Notes: generated from the sequence alone by a model not told the origin. A DNA stretch of 64,000 nucleotides from an uncultured Spirochaetaceae bacterium (GCA_944390015.1 CALXOL010000002.1:110133-174132); one strand, 5' to 3'. Shown: positions 42,430-52,776, counted from the stretch's first letter. Numbers and translations: made by a program.

Positions 42430-43954
42430 TGAGATACTCCTTGGCTTTTTTTTTGTAGACAGACAGCATCTTTTTTCTGATATTCATATCCTCAGTATAT
42501 CCGTGAGGAAGCTCTTGACGACGCTTCGTAATAGTTGCATTTATTGCATCCCCATCGATTTCTATGATTATATCATCAAGAGGTTCGTTTGCTAAAAGCC
42601 GTACATACCCAGTATTCTGCTTTCCTACGTCTGTTATTGTTATTGTCTGTTCCATGTAGTCTTTCACCTCGTCTTCGTTTCCTGTGAGAATCCTGTTGAG
42701 CAGGCAGAATGGATGGTCCTGAAGTATTTCGGATATTGAGGCAAGTTCTTCACCTGAATTGAAGAAATGCCGCAGCACTCCCTGTTCTTCGATTTCATGG
42801 CCTATCAGGAATTCGACTTGGCTGGAAGAAAGTCCTAAATTCACGGCATGCGTCGAATAGTTGCGTCTGAAGAGATATGTTGTTGGGCTGTCTTCTCCTT
42901 CAAGCCCCATTGCCTGAAGCTTGTAGCGGAAATCATATTCTGCGTCAAAATATGAGACATCAGATTTCTTGCAACGTCCTAGGACTTCTGTAAGGATATC
43001 CTTTCCTCTTTTTGTCAGATCGGGCGAAGAGACTCCTGAATTGTCGAAGACATCTGCGGCTATCCTCTGTATGGCAATTTTCTTATTGATATCTTCTTCA
43101 GTGAGTTTGGGGTTTTCTTCCTTCCATTTTGAAATTATATAGTCACGGCGCTGCATGAGGAGATCATAAAGAAAATCGTAAAGAGGTATAACACGGAATG
43201 CATTCCGGGTCTTTCCTCCGACTTTCAGTTCTCGAGAACCACCTACGGTTGATGTAAGTACATATATGCAGTGATGATTGGTTCCTTGAATCTCTCTTAT
43301 GTCTCCGAATGTTCTTCCCGCAGCTTCATTATTTCTGAGGCCAAGAAAAAACATAAGAATAATTCCAATATCGGCTTTATTTATACTATTATTATCCAGA
43401 GAGAGAATCCATCTGAAAAGCTCGATTTCTCCAGGTATCCCAAGAGACCTTGGTTTTGCAAGACGCCTTTTTCTCTTTTCTATTGAGCCTTTGTCGTTGA
43501 TTTTTTTCTCATCCTCTGGCCATATGATTCTGTTTGTCAGTACTTCCTGATCATTTGCCCATGCATTGTATATCCTTCTGATATTCCGCCTATATGATGA
43601 ATCATCGTCAAGATTGTGTTTTGCTTTGATAATCCTCAGGGCATTCTCGAAATATGAGAGGGTATAGTCGTTCATTGTCATCTCCTGAGGTTCAATCTCA
43701 GGAATGATTCGGTCTACGATTTCATCTATGTACCTTCTCATGGTTGAGTCGCTGATGGATCTTGAGAATATCGATTTGCGATGCTCCGTGTCCTGAAGAT
43801 CGTATTCCCCGTCTTCTTCGAAGCTGTCTCCTTTTTCTTCTGGTCTCTTATAGAAATACTTAAGGAGTGCACCAGCGAATGTCATCTTTTTATCTATCGC
43901 AAGAGGGAAATTCCGTCTTACCTTATCTTTTTTGTAATCAAACTCATCACTCAT
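42389..43954 (-). CDS. tyrosine-recombinase-like protein lacking the nucleophile tyrosine
   Basis: 521 residues. The ATG at 43954 (MSDEFDYKKDKVRR) has GGAGG upstream. Residues ~90-160 resemble a core-binding domain and ~190-410 a catalytic domain: R207 in FFLGLRNNEAAG, K248 in VGGKTRNAFRVIPL, R363 in YLFRRNYSTH and H386 in LIGHEIEEQG. Where the nucleophile should be, the sequence is VLRHFFNSG: Phe 397/398 instead of Tyr. The basic residues that activate the phosphate are thus kept while the nucleophile is lost. It overlaps both operon neighbours, 8 bp upstream and 41 bp downstream. Confidence 0.7.
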   Translation of the reverse strand: MSDEFDYKKDKVRRNFPLAIDKKMTFAGALLKYFYKRPEEKGDSFEEDGEYDLQDTEHRKSIFSRSISDSTMRRYIDEIVDRIIPEIEPQEMTMNDYTLSYFENALRIIKAKHNLDDDSSYRRNIRRIYNAWANDQEVLTNRIIWPEDEKKINDKGSIEKRKRRLAKPRSLGIPGEIELFRWILSLDNNSINKADIGIILMFFLGLRNNEAAGRTFGDIREIQGTNHHCIYVLTSTVGGSRELKVGGKTRNAFRVIPLYDFLYDLLMQRRDYIISKWKEENPKLTEEDINKKIAIQRIAADVFDNSGVSSPDLTKRGKDILTEVLGRCKKSDVSYFDAEYDFRYKLQAMGLEGEDSPTTYLFRRNYSTHAVNLGLSSSQVEFLIGHEIEEQGVLRHFFNSGEELASISEILQDHPFCLLNRILTGNEDEVKDYMEQTITITDVGKQNTGYVRLLANEPLDDIIIEIDGDAINATITKRRQELPHGYTEDMNIRKKMLSVYKKKAKEYLNAISEPESNSSMR

Positions 43955-46900
43955 CCAGTTTGTCCTCCACAGTGATTGTTTGTGTGTATACAGAAAGATC
44001 ATGTGTGCATCTCACTTTGATCTGACATGGGGCAGAGTCATTTATAGATGTTATATTGAGATCAATATCAATTGGCTTTGTCCCTTTTCCTTCAATTGTG
44101 AGTTTCTTGTTGCATTCGGCCTTTAACTCTTCTTGTCTTTTGTAAGTGCATCCTTTGATATGTTCTTCTAGCAATGCATCGAATCGCCAGATTTTTGAAG
44201 CAACAAGGTACTGGTTTGGAGTACTGTTGCTGTCAAGATAATACCTGCCAAGAGTTGTTGCTCCTGAATTGCCGAGATAATGGGATACCTGATCTACATC
44301 CAGCCTGCAATATCTTGTCAGCCAATAACGCAGGTTTTCCCGGAAGATCAGACCGCCTCTGTATCGCGCAAGGCTCTGCTCGAAGCCTTCATCATTGCTG
44401 TCACATGGGATGAGAAAGCTAAGATAATCGTCGTCTCCGAAAACATCATTGAGGACTTCCTTCGTTTTCTCATCGAGCTTGTGTGGTGATACAGCTTCCT
44501 CGCCAGTAGAATTCTTGGAACTTCTTACTATATGCATTTTTGCTGTTGAAAGAATCGTTGCTGCTGATTTCTCGTTGGTGTTTTCATTTTCATCTGATTC
44601 TAGGGAATAGATGTCTTCGTAATTGTCAGAATCATCGGATTCTTCGACATCAGGATTATATATCTCTTCGGCGGAACCTCGTCTTTTCCTTCTTGGCCTT
44701 ATGGCTTCTAGGTGTTTTACAAGGGTTTTTGAAAGCGGCAGACGGCGTATGTTGGAATCGGCTCTCAATGCAATGTCTTTACTGCCATTTCCTGGAACCT
44801 GTCTGTAGATAGTGAGATAATGGAAGTCATATTCAGCGTTGTGCTTGTAGTCGTTCCAGCAAAGTGATGCAACAATGTTTGATTCCAGCCCCGTGAATAA
44901 CCTGATCAGAACACCATAGTAGATGGGAGATGTCTGTATCCTTTTTACAACTTCATCATATAACCTGACAAACTCGTCAAAAGAGAAATGCTTTTTGCCA
45001 AGTGCACTGCGGAGTTTCGACATGGCTTTAGAGAATTCTTCTTCGTCATCTATCAGCTTGTCTATGGGGGTCGGTTTATTTGGATCGGTGCCAAGTGCAG
45101 TACTCATCAGTTTCCTGATGGCATAAAGTGCGTTGATATATCCAGCTGTGGATCTGTCTGGCATAGTGGCTTGTATTGCTCTGACGAAATCTTCTACTGT
45201 AAGAGCTGAGCAATGTGCATCGATTATAGGATATAGGATGTCATGAAGAAGAGTAGGGCTTCTCCCTCTTGTTCCTGGGACTATAACTGTGTCGAGTTCT
45301 TCATGGATGAACAGAAGAGTTCTTATTGTCAGATCTTGTCCTGCAAGTTCTTCCCTGTAAACTTTTGATATCTCTTCTCTTGGATATCGTTTAACCATAT
45401 ACCTCTGATTGCTTTCATTCTCTTCTTCCGCTTCTGCACGTCGATAGAATTTCTTCTTTGGATAATTTGAGAGTATATATTTTTCGACATATTCCTTATC
45501 TGCCGCTTTAGTGGGAGAAATATAGAAGTCAGCAAGAGATCCCTGAATTACATTGTTCTTGCCTGTTCCCCTGACACCGGAGGATTTGTCATAGTCTTGT
45601 CTTGTTATGTGACGGGCTACGACTTCCAGCTTCATCATTGAGCCTGTTTTCTTTCCTGTCCGGTAATTGTGAGCAACAGATATTGTGTACCAGAAGCTGA
45701 TCTCATCAGAGAATTTCACTTCATTGCGGGCTTGCTTTCTTGGATAGACGTCTTTTTTCTGATTGAAACAGAACTGTCTGAGTGTCCAGTCTCTGAAATT
45801 CTTAGCTTTTGCCTGCAGGGATATGCTGACTTGTTTTGCTTGCTCCAAAGTCAGCATTCTTCCGTTTCCTTTCCATCTGTCTTCCAGTTTTCCTAATAGT
45901 GCAAGAGCCTTTGAGTCATTCCGAAGAAAGGTTATCCTTGTATTTCCGTCCCAGTCTTTGCTATAACAGGCTTTCCAGAACAGTTTCTGAGACGGCGTCG
46001 TATTATCGAACAGCATATTTTCAGTGGGGCCCTTTCTTGGAATGGCCGCGGCCTCTGTTATTGCAGGTTTTTCCTTATCGTTTACTGTGCACTGGTAAAG
46101 AAGGGATGATGTATTGTTCAGATATGATTCCGGTGATAGGCAGTAGATTGTACTTTTAGGGTCAAGCTTTTTGTGTAAACTTGATAGAAATGGTTCAGCA
46201 TTGCTGTCCTTTCCAATCCATTTATAGTCATTGGTATGATTCTCAAAATAGAGTATGAATGTCTCTTTTAAATGCTCTGACTCAGATATGCTTTCTTTCC
46301 AGTCATCATATAGAACAAACTGCATATTGCTGCTTGTGTTGTCGCGGTAGAGGGAATTGCTGGAGTATGTTGATGCAAGCAGTTCAAGTGCAGGTTCTGA
46401 CATGATGACGAACTTCGCTTTCTTGTTTGCAAGAAATTTGTTGTCGGCCCATTTCATCACGAACAGGGCGGAAGGGAAAATGATAAGGCAGCTATCATTT
46501 TGCTGTCTCATTGAAGATGCTTCTGCAGCGAATGTGTTGAATACAAGCGATAGTTCAATTGGAGCATCTGTCGGGCGAAGGCTTTTCCCCTCATCATTGG
46601 ATTTTTTATCAGCAGAACGCCTCTTTGTATTTTCTGCCAATGCTAATGCTTCGGCAGGGGAGGGCAGTCCCTTTAGCGCATCGAATATGTCAGCTTTTAG
46701 CGCCTTTTTTTCTTCTTCTTTCTTTATCTTTGACAACTTGGACTCTCTTACATGTCCAGATACTGCAAGAGCATGTCCTTCTGCCAGAAACCATGTCATA
46801 TCAGTTCTGGTCATGCCGAAGGTGTTATAACCATACCGTATAGCTTCAAATGGTTTGTCGTAAGAGCTGAGATTAAGAATTTTCATGCTATTGTCTTGTC

Positions 46901-47474
46901 GTAGAAGAAGAGTACTCTCGGCCAATGTGTTAAAATGGACAAGCTCTGTTATATATGGGATTTTCCTATTTTTTGATTCTTCGGTGTAGGATTCGAAGAG
47001 CCACTCCTTGTCAATACTTTCTTGATCTGTGTCACTGTTATTGTCCGGCTGCGAATCTGAAAATAAGGAGGAGAATTTTTCCTTTATGTGGAAAATGGCG
47101 AAACAGATTCCGATACAGTCAGCAGTCTTCCTTGAGTCATACGATGTTTCGTATTGTGCCCATCCTGTTGTAGACAGTTTTTCTTCCTCAATCAGCCTTG
47201 CTACTTTGAGGCAATCACCGACGACGTTTGGGATGATGGTGGCAATGAACTTGTCAAGGCTGTAACAGATAAATCTTGATGACAAATCGCTAGGAAGTCC
47301 GTTTGGAGAAAATTTGAAGAAATCATCCTGGAGCAATCTTATGAAGCCCTCATCATCCTTGGCTTTATATGTTGCATAAGCTTTGAGTAGGTCCATCTCA
47401 TCAATAGGGGAGTCTTTTACATAATGGGTAGCCAGTAGCTGGCTGAGAGTTATCGCGGTGTTAGTCATGAACAT
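43947..47474 (-). CDS. 1175-aa protein with a degenerate tyrosine-recombinase-like C-terminus
   Basis: The first gene of the operon; AGGAGG is 7 nt before the ATG. Residues 1-~600 match nothing I recognise; SSMRQQNDSCLIIFPSALFV around 340 faintly recalls Rossmann-type enzymes such as DNA methylases. A recombinase-like domain lies at ~790-1085. The box-I Arg is Glu (E864, FTGLESNIVASLCWNDY), the box-II histidine is replaced (E1046) but R1049 is kept (RENLRYWLTRY), the LGH histidine is Asn (N1069, YLGNSGATTLGRYYLDS), and the nucleophile position keeps Tyr (Y1078). An acidic linker (PDVEESDDSDNYED) interrupts the domain. The loss pattern is complementary to the 521-aa partner. Confidence 0.7.
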   Translation of the reverse strand: MFMTNTAITLSQLLATHYVKDSPIDEMDLLKAYATYKAKDDEGFIRLLQDDFFKFSPNGLPSDLSSRFICYSLDKFIATIIPNVVGDCLKVARLIEEEKLSTTGWAQYETSYDSRKTADCIGICFAIFHIKEKFSSLFSDSQPDNNSDTDQESIDKEWLFESYTEESKNRKIPYITELVHFNTLAESTLLLRQDNSMKILNLSSYDKPFEAIRYGYNTFGMTRTDMTWFLAEGHALAVSGHVRESKLSKIKKEEEKKALKADIFDALKGLPSPAEALALAENTKRRSADKKSNDEGKSLRPTDAPIELSLVFNTFAAEASSMRQQNDSCLIIFPSALFVMKWADNKFLANKKAKFVIMSEPALELLASTYSSNSLYRDNTSSNMQFVLYDDWKESISESEHLKETFILYFENHTNDYKWIGKDSNAEPFLSSLHKKLDPKSTIYCLSPESYLNNTSSLLYQCTVNDKEKPAITEAAAIPRKGPTENMLFDNTTPSQKLFWKACYSKDWDGNTRITFLRNDSKALALLGKLEDRWKGNGRMLTLEQAKQVSISLQAKAKNFRDWTLRQFCFNQKKDVYPRKQARNEVKFSDEISFWYTISVAHNYRTGKKTGSMMKLEVVARHITRQDYDKSSGVRGTGKNNVIQGSLADFYISPTKAADKEYVEKYILSNYPKKKFYRRAEAEEENESNQRYMVKRYPREEISKVYREELAGQDLTIRTLLFIHEELDTVIVPGTRGRSPTLLHDILYPIIDAHCSALTVEDFVRAIQATMPDRSTAGYINALYAIRKLMSTALGTDPNKPTPIDKLIDDEEEFSKAMSKLRSALGKKHFSFDEFVRLYDEVVKRIQTSPIYYGVLIRLFTGLESNIVASLCWNDYKHNAEYDFHYLTIYRQVPGNGSKDIALRADSNIRRLPLSKTLVKHLEAIRPRRKRRGSAEEIYNPDVEESDDSDNYEDIYSLESDENENTNEKSAATILSTAKMHIVRSSKNSTGEEAVSPHKLDEKTKEVLNDVFGDDDYLSFLIPCDSNDEGFEQSLARYRGGLIFRENLRYWLTRYCRLDVDQVSHYLGNSGATTLGRYYLDSNSTPNQYLVASKIWRFDALLEEHIKGCTYKRQEELKAECNKKLTIEGKGTKPIDIDLNITSINDSAPCQIKVRCTHDLSVYTQTITVEDKLDE

Positions 47475-47518
47475 GTTTAGACCTCCTAAGATCAGTCAGA
47501 AAACTTCTCCTATATGAA

Positions 47519-47547
47519 ATTATACTCTGTAAAAGAAAACCTATCAA
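47519..47547 (-). promoter_or_regulatory. strong promoter of the 47474-41389 operon
   Basis: Minus strand TTGATA (47547-47542), 17 bp, TATAAT (47524-47519), 45 bp before the start codon. This is near-consensus and is the best promoter match in the window, set in a 230-bp very AT-rich gap. Confidence 0.75.
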
Positions 47548-47705
47548 AATATTAATATTATTTTTATATGGTATATTTTCGTGCCAAAATCATTCCATTC
47601 TCATTTTTAATATTGGATTTTTTATACTGATAAAATCTTGTTTTATAAGTAATTATCAATTTAGTGTTAATAATAAAAATAATATAAATAAAAAATAGTC
47701 GATGA

Positions 47706-48346
47706 ATGGGAATAATAATGATTGCCAGAAATGGCTACAGAAGGTACAGCTCATACAAGGGCAAAGTCGGCAGGATCGCTGACAACATACTGAGAAGGAA
47801 GTTCGATGCGGAAAGACCGAACACTGTATGGGCAACGGATGTTACCGAATTCAGGCTGGCTGATTCGACAAAGGTATATCTGTCTCCGATAAAGGATTTC
47901 TGCGACGGTTCCATCATAAGCTATTCGTACTCGACATCACCAGGAATGAAACTCGTGATGGACATGCTCGACAAGGCGTTCGACAAGAACCGCTGTCTTG
48001 CCGGACTCATAATGCATTCGGCCCAGGGATACCAGTACCAGCATCCCTCATGGGTCAGAAGGCTTGACGATCACTGCATAATACAGAGCATGTCAAGGAA
48101 GGGAAACTGCTTGGACAACAGCAAGATGGAGACATTCTTTTCGACTTTGAAAAAGGCGATATGGTTCGGCAGGTAGAAGGAATACAGGAAAACAGAGGAT
48201 TTGTATTTAGCAATAGACGAGTACATAAGTTGGTGCAACAAGAGAAGAATACAGGTGAAACTCAAAGGAATGTCACCTTTACAATACAGGAAACTTGCCT
48301 TTAAAATGATTTCTTGATATATGTCCAACTTTAAGGGGTCACTCCA
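47706..48346 (+). mobile_element. truncated IS3-family (IS150-like) element
   Basis: The open frame 47706-48176 is the integrase core of an IS3-type OrfB without its N-terminal part: SSYKGKVGRIADNILRRKFD and WATDVTEF (first Asp), then MHSAQGYQY where the second catalytic Asp of HSDQG is Ala, then GNCLDNSKMETFFSTLK (Glu). An in-frame TAG at 48174-48176 splits off the end; the same frame runs on with ISWCNKRRIQVKLKGMSPLQ to a TGA at 48315. The right terminal repeat TGTCCAACTTTAAGGGGTCA (from 48322) is present and no left end was seen. The element is dead. Confidence 0.8.
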
Positions 48347-48369
48347 AATTGGCGGGTAAGAATTTTTAG

Positions 48370-48474
48370 ATGAAATTGACCGTTGATGAAGAATTCTACA
48401 TAAAGCTGATTTACTTCATGGATAAGATGTTAGAAAATTATGTGGAGGAATTCGATGTCTCATATAGAAAGTAG
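48370..48474 (+). other. short open frame in the IS3-DUF2806 gap
   Basis: A 34-codon frame (MKLTVDEEFYIKLIYFMDKM and so on) begins 24 bp after the IS end. It lacks a clear Shine-Dalgarno and a family match, and may be the tail of a protein cut by the IS. The rest of 48347-48580 shows nothing recognisable. Confidence 0.2.
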
Positions 48475-48580
48475 TAAACCGATTTGTCCACGAGTTTACC
48501 CAAGAGTTATGTTTTAAAGAAGGTAGTATTGCTTTGGAGAAATTTGTGGAATTTAATTCTAGGACTAATTGGATGGAAAA

Positions 48581-49549
48581 ATGAGTAAATCAGAAGTTAT
48601 TCAAGCATTAGTATCTCCAGCCGAAAAACTAATTGAGGCGGTTTCTGGAGCTATTGGCAAGGCTTATGAACCTCGGCATATTAGAAAAATGGCCGATGCA
48701 AAAGCTTATGAGTTAAAAATTATATCCGATGCAGTACGAAATAATTGCGATGTTCCGATTGTGTATGATTCTACAGGTGTTTTGATTGACACCAGTGATT
48801 TTGAAGAAATAGCAAAAAGAGCAAGTAGCCGATTGGCATATCAAGAAATCACAAAGCAGCAAAACATTGAGGCAGTAGCGGATAATGCATATCAAGAACT
48901 TCAGGGAGCTGATTCCGTGAGTAGCGACCCTGTTGATCCAGATTGGATGTTTCGCTTTTTCAACGCAGTGGAAAATATCAGTAATGAAGATATGCAAAAA
49001 ATATGGGGGCGTATTTTAGCTGGAGAAATTCAGTCCCCAAGTAGGTACTCCTATCGGACCTTGGAGAAATTACGAAATATAACTAAAGAAGAGGCACAAC
49101 TATTTCAGAAGGTAGCCGCACTATCTTTAACTCATGGATATCTCAAATTTCTTTTGAAAGATGATTCGCTAATGAATAAATATGGTATTTATTTTTCACA
49201 CATTATAAAGTTGGAGGAGTGTGGAATAATGTCATCTCAGAGTCTGAGTCTAAACCTTTCTATTTCCAATGAAAAAACGGAGATTGTATGGAATCCGCAT
49301 ATTTTGGGGATAATCGCAGGTACAGCACCTAAAGTTGATAAAATATCTTTGCCTGTATATATTTTCACAGAGGCCGGATATCAACTGCTTGATGCTATTC
49401 AGCCTGAGCAGAACAAGACATACATATTGGATTGTTTGGAGCATATAAGAAGTAAATATAAGAAAACTAACGTTACGGCGCATAGCATAAATTTTGTTGA
49501 TTCTGATGGACAAATTAACTACAATACTCTCGATATGTTGCAGAGGTAA
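48581..49549 (+). CDS. DUF2806 family protein
   Basis: The ATG at 48581 (MSKSEVIQALVSPAEKLIEA) is preferred to the TTG at 48569. The middle carries the DUF2806 signature: DPDWMFRFFNAVENISNEDM QKIWGRILAGE, then SYRTLEKLRNITKEEAQLFQ. An N-terminal glycine-rich amphipathic stretch (EAVSGAIGKAYEPRH) could associate with membrane. DUF2806 proteins are found in variable and defence regions, with no established activity. Codon use and AT content differ from the redox region, consistent with transfer. Confidence 0.8.
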   Translation: MSKSEVIQALVSPAEKLIEAVSGAIGKAYEPRHIRKMADAKAYELKIISDAVRNNCDVPIVYDSTGVLIDTSDFEEIAKRASSRLAYQEITKQQNIEAVADNAYQELQGADSVSSDPVDPDWMFRFFNAVENISNEDMQKIWGRILAGEIQSPSRYSYRTLEKLRNITKEEAQLFQKVAALSLTHGYLKFLLKDDSLMNKYGIYFSHIIKLEECGIMSSQSLSLNLSISNEKTEIVWNPHILGIIAGTAPKVDKISLPVYIFTEAGYQLLDAIQPEQNKTYILDCLEHIRSKYKKTNVTAHSINFVDSDGQINYNTLDMLQR

Positions 49550-49799
49550 AAAAGAAAATACTTTTAAATTACTTAGCTTTTTGCTAATCCCCTTCGCAAA
49601 AAACATAGATGATTCTTTGGCCTAACCACAGTGAATGAGGCCGTACAGGCTGGCTGTGAACTATGAGTGGTATGCAGACATAAGAGAGGTCTTTCAAACT
49701 GATAATAGATGAGAAAGCTTAAAAATGATCTGGCAAAGGTTGCTATAGTACGTAGGATTGAAAGACTTAAACAATGAAACTTCGGAGATTCGAAGTTCG

Positions 49800-51480
49800 T
49801 GTTTACCCCTTTCCCCCTCATTCTGAGTATTGAGTTGGAGAAAGCGACTTCAAGATCATCTTCGTTTGAAAGTTCGATGTCCTTCAGCTTTGCAATCATG
49901 AGGGAATCTGACGGTTCAAGGTCGTAGCCTATTGCACATCGTCTTCCGCTTACCTGATGAACACCCTTTCCTCTTACCGTGCCGTCAGAAAAGTACTGAT
50001 GAGACTCTAGTTTGCTCTCCTGGAAAAGGAAACCATGATCTGTTGTGACATATATTGTGTTCGCATTCGAAGATCCAAGTTTCCTGATGATCTCCTTCAG
50101 CTCTGTAATGGCATCGTGAGATGCCTTGAAGAGATTGTCTTCTCCCTCACGGTCAATAAGGTCATGGTAGACATAGATTACTGAGTTTTCCCTGATGATT
50201 GTCCTCAGGTCATCGCTCTTCATCCTGAGAACATCATCCGAGTCCAATGCTGTGGCTTTCCCTTCTGCTGCATTCTTCAGGATCTTTTCTCTGTTTACGA
50301 TTCCCTGAGTGCTTGCGCCATCTGCATAGACAGCGCTTCCATCCGGTGAGACTACAAGTGTCTCATGCGGAAGAAGGGCTGCCATTCCAAGCTGTGTGTA
50401 AGTAGGAGCAGATGCCAGCATCGGCTGTATTGTTGCCTTGTATCTCTGCTGTGAGTTCATCTCGCTTACAAGCTCTTCTCCGATTTCATAACGCATCGCA
50501 TCAGATATCAGAACTATTGATTTGTTCCCTCTCATCTGAAGGTTCTTGATGTTGTAATGGTAAAAGATGCTCTGCCTCTGGATGCACCCTTCTGCTTTCC
50601 AGCCTTTCTCAAGCATCTTTCCAGCAAGCAGTGTCCACTTTTCTCCAAGAGGGATGAGGAAGCTGTTCACATAGACAGACTCGACTTTATCATTGAGAGA
50701 TTCCATATCATGATTGATGTTCAGACAGCTTCTGACTTGTGTCTTGAAGTTCCTGTACGCATTGTCTATATGTGACCACTCCTTGACATATTTGCTTATT
50801 CCGGCATCCGGAGTATCCATTGAGAAAGAAATGTTCTGCACTGCGTTCAGCATCGTTTTCGCAAGGACAATGCTCTGATAGGCAGAACTGTATTCACCGT
50901 ACCATAAAGAGCTTCTCCTTCTTTCTGCAATCTGCCTGATCGGTTCAAGACTCATCGTCTGGTTGAGGACGCTGGATGTCAGTCTTGCGATGATTTCCTC
51001 TTCGATGAACGAGTAGTCATCAAAGGAGGCAAGTGACTCAATAGGAAGGTCAGCCATGTTTAGGGGCGGAAAGCTCTTCTGCTGCCTTTTCTGAGAGGGT
51101 TCTGTAAAGGCCAGATTCCTTGAACTTCCCGGAATCCTTCCAATGCTTCAGGAGGCCATAGGCATCTGCCTGAAGTGCTGTCTCTGCACCAAGAAAATGC
51201 TGAAGTGAGGTCTCAAACACTGAAAGATAGAAGTCCTCAATGCTGGGTTCTTCCTTCGAATATCCATAGAGTGATGCAATGTCATTCCATAAGAGAGGAG
51301 TGAGGCCATATTCCTTCATTGTCTCATAAAGCTTCCCGCTCTCGGCCCAGTCAGCGACAAGCGCATCAATGACCATCTGGAGATTGAATGAATCTTCTCC
51401 TGCTGTGATTGCGAGAATAAGATGTTCAAAGCCATCCCGCTCATGTCTGCACTTACCAATGTCCCCAGCTTCTTTACCAG
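49800..51480 (-). pseudogene. pglZ: PglZ-like phosphatase of a BREX system, frameshifted and truncated
   Basis: Two minus-strand frames form one PglZ. One, at 51376 and open upstream (ERDGFEHLILAITAGEDSFN), ends at 51050. The other (51057 to ~49800) carries the alkaline-phosphatase-like core: SIVLISDAMRYEIGEELVSE, PTYTQLGMAALLPH, VIYVYHDLIDREGEDNLF and IYVTTDHGFLFQE. The frames differ by one, so a single frameshift near 51055 broke the gene. Family resemblance stops after RMRGKG (~49810); the remaining codons to 49573 are unrelated sequence, so the 3' end is lost. The N-terminus also seems shifted around 51440-51590. No other BREX gene is present. Function is lost. Confidence 0.8.
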
Positions 51481-51594
51481 TCTCTTGTTCTTGAAGAAAG
51501 GAAGATGCTTTCTGAGAACTCCGATAAAGGAGTGTGGCAGATCCAGCTCTGAGAGCAGGATAGATTCCTTATCTGTCCTTCTTTATCATTCATC

Positions 51595-52080
51595 CTATTC
51601 AAGCTCCTTGGTTACATGCCAGGATCCAGATTTCTTTGATCCAATATGTTCCAGATAGCCATTTTCTTTCAGCCATTCGATGTCCCTGTAGATTGTCCTG
51701 TCCGTTACAGACAATTCCGACTGAAGCTTTTCTACAGTTGCTTCTGGAGTGGCTTTCAGTATTTCAATCAGATGTTTTTTTCTTGTAAAAACAGGATCTT
51801 CCGAGTCTTTTGAAGAGCTATGAGCTTCATCAGATAATCCGACATTTATCCTGACATTATCTGTGTTTTTACTGACATCTGACTCACCATCTTCTGTCAG
51901 TTTATCCATGGCTGCAATCACCTTTCGATAATCCACAACCGCATCTTTATTCAGTTCTCTGTATTTCTCCAGGGCTCTATATATCCTTGATGCTTTGAAG
52001 GTGACACAGAAATCCATTCCATCTGCTCCCGCCTCGAAGAGGGGCGTCGGATTGCCCTCATCTTTGCATAAATCAATCAT
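51595..52080 (-). pseudogene. C-terminal relic of an AlbA_2/COG2865-type ATP-binding regulator
   Basis: The frame begins within GNPTPLFEAGADGMDFCVTFKA, the typical end of the GHKL/AlbA_2-linked regulator core, and ends with a DeoR-like winged HTH (HLIEILKATPEATVEKLQSE followed by LSVTDRTIYRDIEWLKENGY). A TAG immediately precedes the first ATG in frame, so the N-terminal ~350 residues are missing. Such regulators often accompany defence genes, here the adjacent PglZ relic. It could still produce a 161-aa HTH protein. Confidence 0.65.
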
Positions 52081-52254
52081 CTAAACAGTGTATTTCTTGT
52101 TTAGGAAATTTTCAACCGACAATGTGCTTAAAAACAAAAACCAGAAAAACATAAACTATCTCAGACTCTCCTTTGCGGATACATGAGAAGTAAAGATACA
52201 TTAATGATAGCAACGTCGTTGAGCTGACTTGAAGAATCTGATTTCATCTAAAGG

Positions 52255-52480
52255 TTTAAAAGATTTACAGAATCTCTTGCATCATGCTTCCATTTGGGCA
52301 GAGTAGAAGCACTGACAATCGTAATCATCGAAGAATGTGCAACCATGTTGCGTTTATTAAGTCAGCGTTTAAAAATTGCTCCAAAAGATTGCTAAATTTA
52401 AGCCTGTCTTACGAAGGGGTAAAATTTGATACTTCCATGATATAAACTTTGACAAGAGGAAGCTAAAGAGAATTTATTTG
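52255..52480 (+). pseudogene. decayed copy of the AAA+ ATPase gene (32732-34504)
   Basis: AGAGTAGAAGCACTGACAAT and ATCGAAGAATGTGCAACCA (~52302-52348) align with the codons for SRVEALALVIIEAMCN of the intact gene. After an internal deletion, CTTACGAAGG, TACTTCC and TTTGACAAGAGGAAGCT (~52410-52465) align with the codons for TYEGMKLLFKRYFPDVDFDKRE. No frame is open across it. This shows that a second copy of the region-3 module once lay next to the reverse transcriptase gene. Confidence 0.7.
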
Positions 52481-52776
52481 CAGTCTGATTTTATTTGCTT
52501 TTTGATGTATATTTGTTAGGTAACACCTTTTATTCCACAGATCATTTTCAAGTACCACAAAATATGTGAAATGTTTTATGACAATTTTACTTCGGAGAAA
52601 AAGACTTAAAATTGCAATTTCAACATTGTAAAGATTTTCTTCATCTAAATAGAATAGAGAATGTATATCATAGTCGACGGAAATAAATCTCTTGTAAAAA
52701 TATTAGATGAATTTTGTCTGCTAGATTAAAATTGAATCTATATAAAACAAACTACAAATGAGCGGAGAATATATTA
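52481..52776 (+). other. AT-rich non-coding leader of the reverse transcriptase gene
   Basis: No open frame of note. TTGTCT (52714-52719) and TATATA (52739-52744) form a weak promoter with a 19-bp spacer, and GAGCGGAG precedes the start codon. Several defence reverse transcriptases use a non-coding RNA encoded here; I see no clear fold, so this is only a location to test. Confidence 0.35.
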
